This document shows, piece after piece, positions 8,323 through 9,940 of a DNA stretch of 9,940 nucleotides. A program made the position numbers and the translations under genes. The DNA is from Pseudomonadota bacterium (GTDB lineage: Bacteria > Pseudomonadota > Alphaproteobacteria > Rhizobiales > Xanthobacteraceae). Below the pieces are notes generated by a model. It was given only the letters and a program-made list of their open reading frames with translations, ran no database searches and was not told the DNA's origin. The stretch covers positions 1-9,940 of the forward strand of contig JAEWBL010000493.1 of assembly GCA_023391175.1 (NCBI GenBank). Direction: 5' to 3'. Each line of letters opens with the position of its first letter. Positions within the stretch are counted from its first letter, which is position 1.

Positions 8323-9102
8323 TCAGGCCGCCTCGTCGGCGCTCGCCGCCCGGCCACGCTGACGCTCGCTCTGCAGGTGGGCGAGGCGTGCCTCGAGGAA
8401 CTCGATCCGGTCCAGCAGCGAGACGATGGCCTCGCCCACCGGGTCCGGCATGAGGTGGTGCTCGAGGTCGATGCGGCCGTCGCCGAGCTTGCGGCGGTCG
8501 GACGTGGGCTTCACCACCCGGCCGGGAATGCCCACCACCGTCATGGCCGGCGGCACGTCCTCGATCACCACGGAATTGGCGCCGATCCGGCAGCCGGCAC
8601 CAACCGTGATCGGCCCAAGGATCTTTGCCCCCGCCCCCACCAGCACACCGTTGCGCAACGTGGGATGGCGCTTGCCCGCCGTCCAGGACGTGCCGCCGAG
8701 GGTCACGCCATGGTACAGAGTTACATCATCCCCGATCTCGGCGGTCTCGCCGATGACCACGCAGGCGCCGTGATCGATGAAGAAGCGCCGGCCGATGGTG
8801 GCTCCGGGGTGGATGTCCACATTGGTCAGGAAGCGTCCCAGCCAGGAGAGGAAGCGGGCCGGGAATTTCACCCCCCGCCGCCAGAGCCGGCTGGCAAGCC
8901 GGTGCCAGATGATGGCGTGGACGCCGGGATAGGTGAGGACGATCTCGAAGGTGTGCCGGGCCGCCGGGTCGCGCGCCTTCACGCAGTTCACATCCTCGCG
9001 GATGAGCTGCCACACCGTGAAGGATGCCGCCGGGGCGTCCGCCGCAGCGGCCGCGGAGAGGGGCACCTCGGTCCCATGCCACTTCGGGCTTCCCATGATC
9101 AT
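8323..9102 (-). CDS. cysE: Serine O-acetyltransferase in the nif operon
   Basis: It acetylates L-serine with acetyl-CoA to O-acetylserine, the precursor of cysteine. In a nif operon this supports sulfur supply for NifS-driven Fe-S cluster assembly, as with cysE1 of Azotobacter vinelandii. The protein has 259 residues: a variable N-terminus, a short helical region ([12 protein letters not shown] to HRLASRLW, 30-74), then left-handed beta-helix hexapeptide repeats. Active-site residues by analogy with E. coli CysE are D96 (VDIHPG), D110/H111 ([12 protein letters not shown]) and H146 (GKRHP), with YHGVTLGG at 130-137. It lacks the long N-terminal helical domain of enteric CysE. A charged, probably coiled-coil tail (about 220-250) follows. 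ATG 9102 is 3 nt after the nifV stop, with GGGAG 8 nt upstream, implying coupling to nifV. A second in-frame ATG lies 6 nt downstream. Confidence 0.95.
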   Translation of the reverse strand: MIMGSPKWHGTEVPLSAAAAADAPAASFTVWQLIREDVNCVKARDPAARHTFEIVLTYPGVHAIIWHRLASRLWRRGVKFPARFLSWLGRFLTNVDIHPGATIGRRFFIDHGACVVIGETAEIGDDVTLYHGVTLGGTSWTAGKRHPTLRNGVLVGAGAKILGPITVGAGCRIGANSVVIEDVPPAMTVVGIPGRVVKPTSDRRKLGDGRIDLEHHLMPDPVGEAIVSLLDRIEFLEARLAHLQSERQRGRAASADEAA

Positions 9103-9105
9103 GGG

Positions 9106-9940
9106 TCAGGCTCCCATCACGGCTGCGTGGCGGCGCTTCAGCGCCTCTTCGGTGAAGCTGTCCTCGTAGAAGCGGCGGAGCACCTGGGGCGTCACCGTCT
9201 CCTTGGTGCGGACCGAGAAGTCGCGCACCCGGGCGAGGATGGCGCGACCGCGCGCCTCGTCCACCGTCAGCCCCTCGTCGGCGAGGGCCTTGGACACGGC
9301 GGCGAGGCCCGAATGCTTGCCCAGCACCACGCGATGGGAGCGGCCCAGAAGCTCCGGGTTCAATGCCTCGTAGGTGCCCCGATCCTTGAGCAGGCCTGCG
9401 ACATGGATGCCGCTTTCGTGGGTAAACACGTCCTCGCCCACGATGGCCTTGGTCCGCGGCATGGGGCGGCCGGCGGCGGCCATCACCTTTTCGGCCAGCG
9501 GGCGCAGGGCGCGGGGATCGATGCCGCTTTCGGCGCGGGCGGTCTGGCGCAGCGCGATGGCCACCTCCTCCAGCGCCGCATTGCCAGCCCGCTCGCCGAG
9601 CCCGACCACCGTCACGCTGGCATGGCGGGCGCCGCCGGTGACGGCCGCGAGGGTGTTGGCGGTGGCAAGGCCGAGGTCGTCATGGGCGTGGAACTCGATC
9701 TCGAGGTCCGTCGCATTGGCCACCCGGCGCACCAGCGCATAGGTGGAGAAGGGGTCGAGCACGCCCAGCGTGTCGGCGAGGCGCAGGCGGAACGCCCCCG
9801 CCTCCCGCGCCGCCTCGGCCACCCGGCACAGGAAGTCCGGATCGGCGCGGGACGCATCCTCGCAGCCGATGGCGACGGTGAAGCCCAGCTTGGTGGCGAG
9901 CGTCGCCACATGCTTGAGCGCCGCCAGAGCCCACTCGCGA
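9106..9940 (-). CDS. nifV: Homocitrate synthase NifV, 5' end outside the window
   Basis: It condenses acetyl-CoA with 2-oxoglutarate to homocitrate, the organic ligand of the nitrogenase FeMo cofactor. The frame is open to the right edge (residues REWALAALKH precede the first possible start at 9909), so this is an internal and C-terminal fragment of about 278 residues. Motifs of the HMG-CoA-lyase-like TIM barrel are EDASRAD (about 9861-9841), the metal-binding histidines of FHAHDD (9690-9676), and the GLGERAGNA signature (about 9603-9577). The C-terminal part has EDVFTHESGIHVAG and GKHSG (9321-9307). Isopropylmalate synthase or lysine-pathway homocitrate synthase share these motifs; the nif neighbours decide for NifV, as does the short C-terminus without a LeuA regulatory domain. 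It ends 3 nt before cysE, and its terminal codons carry the cysE ribosome binding site. Confidence 0.95.
   Translation of the reverse strand, partial: REWALAALKHVATLATKLGFTVAIGCEDASRADPDFLCRVAEAAREAGAFRLRLADTLGVLDPFSTYALVRRVANATDLEIEFHAHDDLGLATANTLAAVTGGARHASVTVVGLGERAGNAALEEVAIALRQTARAESGIDPRALRPLAEKVMAAAGRPMPRTKAIVGEDVFTHESGIHVAGLLKDRGTYEALNPELLGRSHRVVLGKHSGLAAVSKALADEGLTVDEARGRAILARVRDFSVRTKETVTPQVLRRFYEDSFTEEALKRRHAAVMGA

Overview
The window is GC-rich and reads as chromosomal DNA of a nitrogen-fixing alphaproteobacterium. Gene content and protein style suggest the Rhizobiales, and a Xanthobacter/Azorhizobium-like organism is my best guess, though the sequence alone does not settle it. 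Every recognisable gene lies on the minus strand, so the biological order runs from high to low coordinates: nifV (5' end cut by the right edge) - cysE - nifW - 719-bp spacer - mdh - sucC - sucD - sucA - YciI-like gene - sucB (3' end cut by the left edge). There is no phage, IS element, CRISPR array, tRNA or rRNA.

Right third (about 7912-9940): the tail of a nif operon. NifV makes homocitrate for FeMo-co, the CysE-type serine acetyltransferase feeds cysteine synthesis for Fe-S cluster assembly, and NifW protects or stabilises nitrogenase. nifV-cysE-nifW is the order also known from Azotobacter vinelandii. nifV and cysE are 3 nt apart. cysE and nifW are separated by 69 nt that hold a three-copy 15-bp tandem repeat, and the two genes share one reading frame.

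Spacer (7193-7911): no convincing gene. It holds several strong inverted repeats, including a perfect 12-bp pair flanking an unusually AT-rich patch, a perfect TTTTGC-C-GCAAAA palindrome upstream of mdh, and weak promoter candidates.

Left two thirds (1-7192): the lower TCA cycle. mdh is followed within 12 nt by a good intrinsic terminator, so it may be largely a separate transcript. Then come the overlapping sucCD pair (succinyl-CoA synthetase) and sucA / YciI-like gene / sucB (2-oxoglutarate dehydrogenase E1 and E2). Two things are out of the ordinary here. sucA carries a one-base frameshift after codon 65 as given. A small YciI-like gene sits between sucA and sucB, and its stop codon is part of a possible alternative hairpin around the sucB ribosome binding site.

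The two blocks meet metabolically at 2-oxoglutarate, which NifV condenses with acetyl-CoA and which SucA/SucB oxidise. I see no wholly new system. The most useful leads are the sucA frameshift, the inserted YciI-like gene, and the structured spacer between the nif and TCA blocks.
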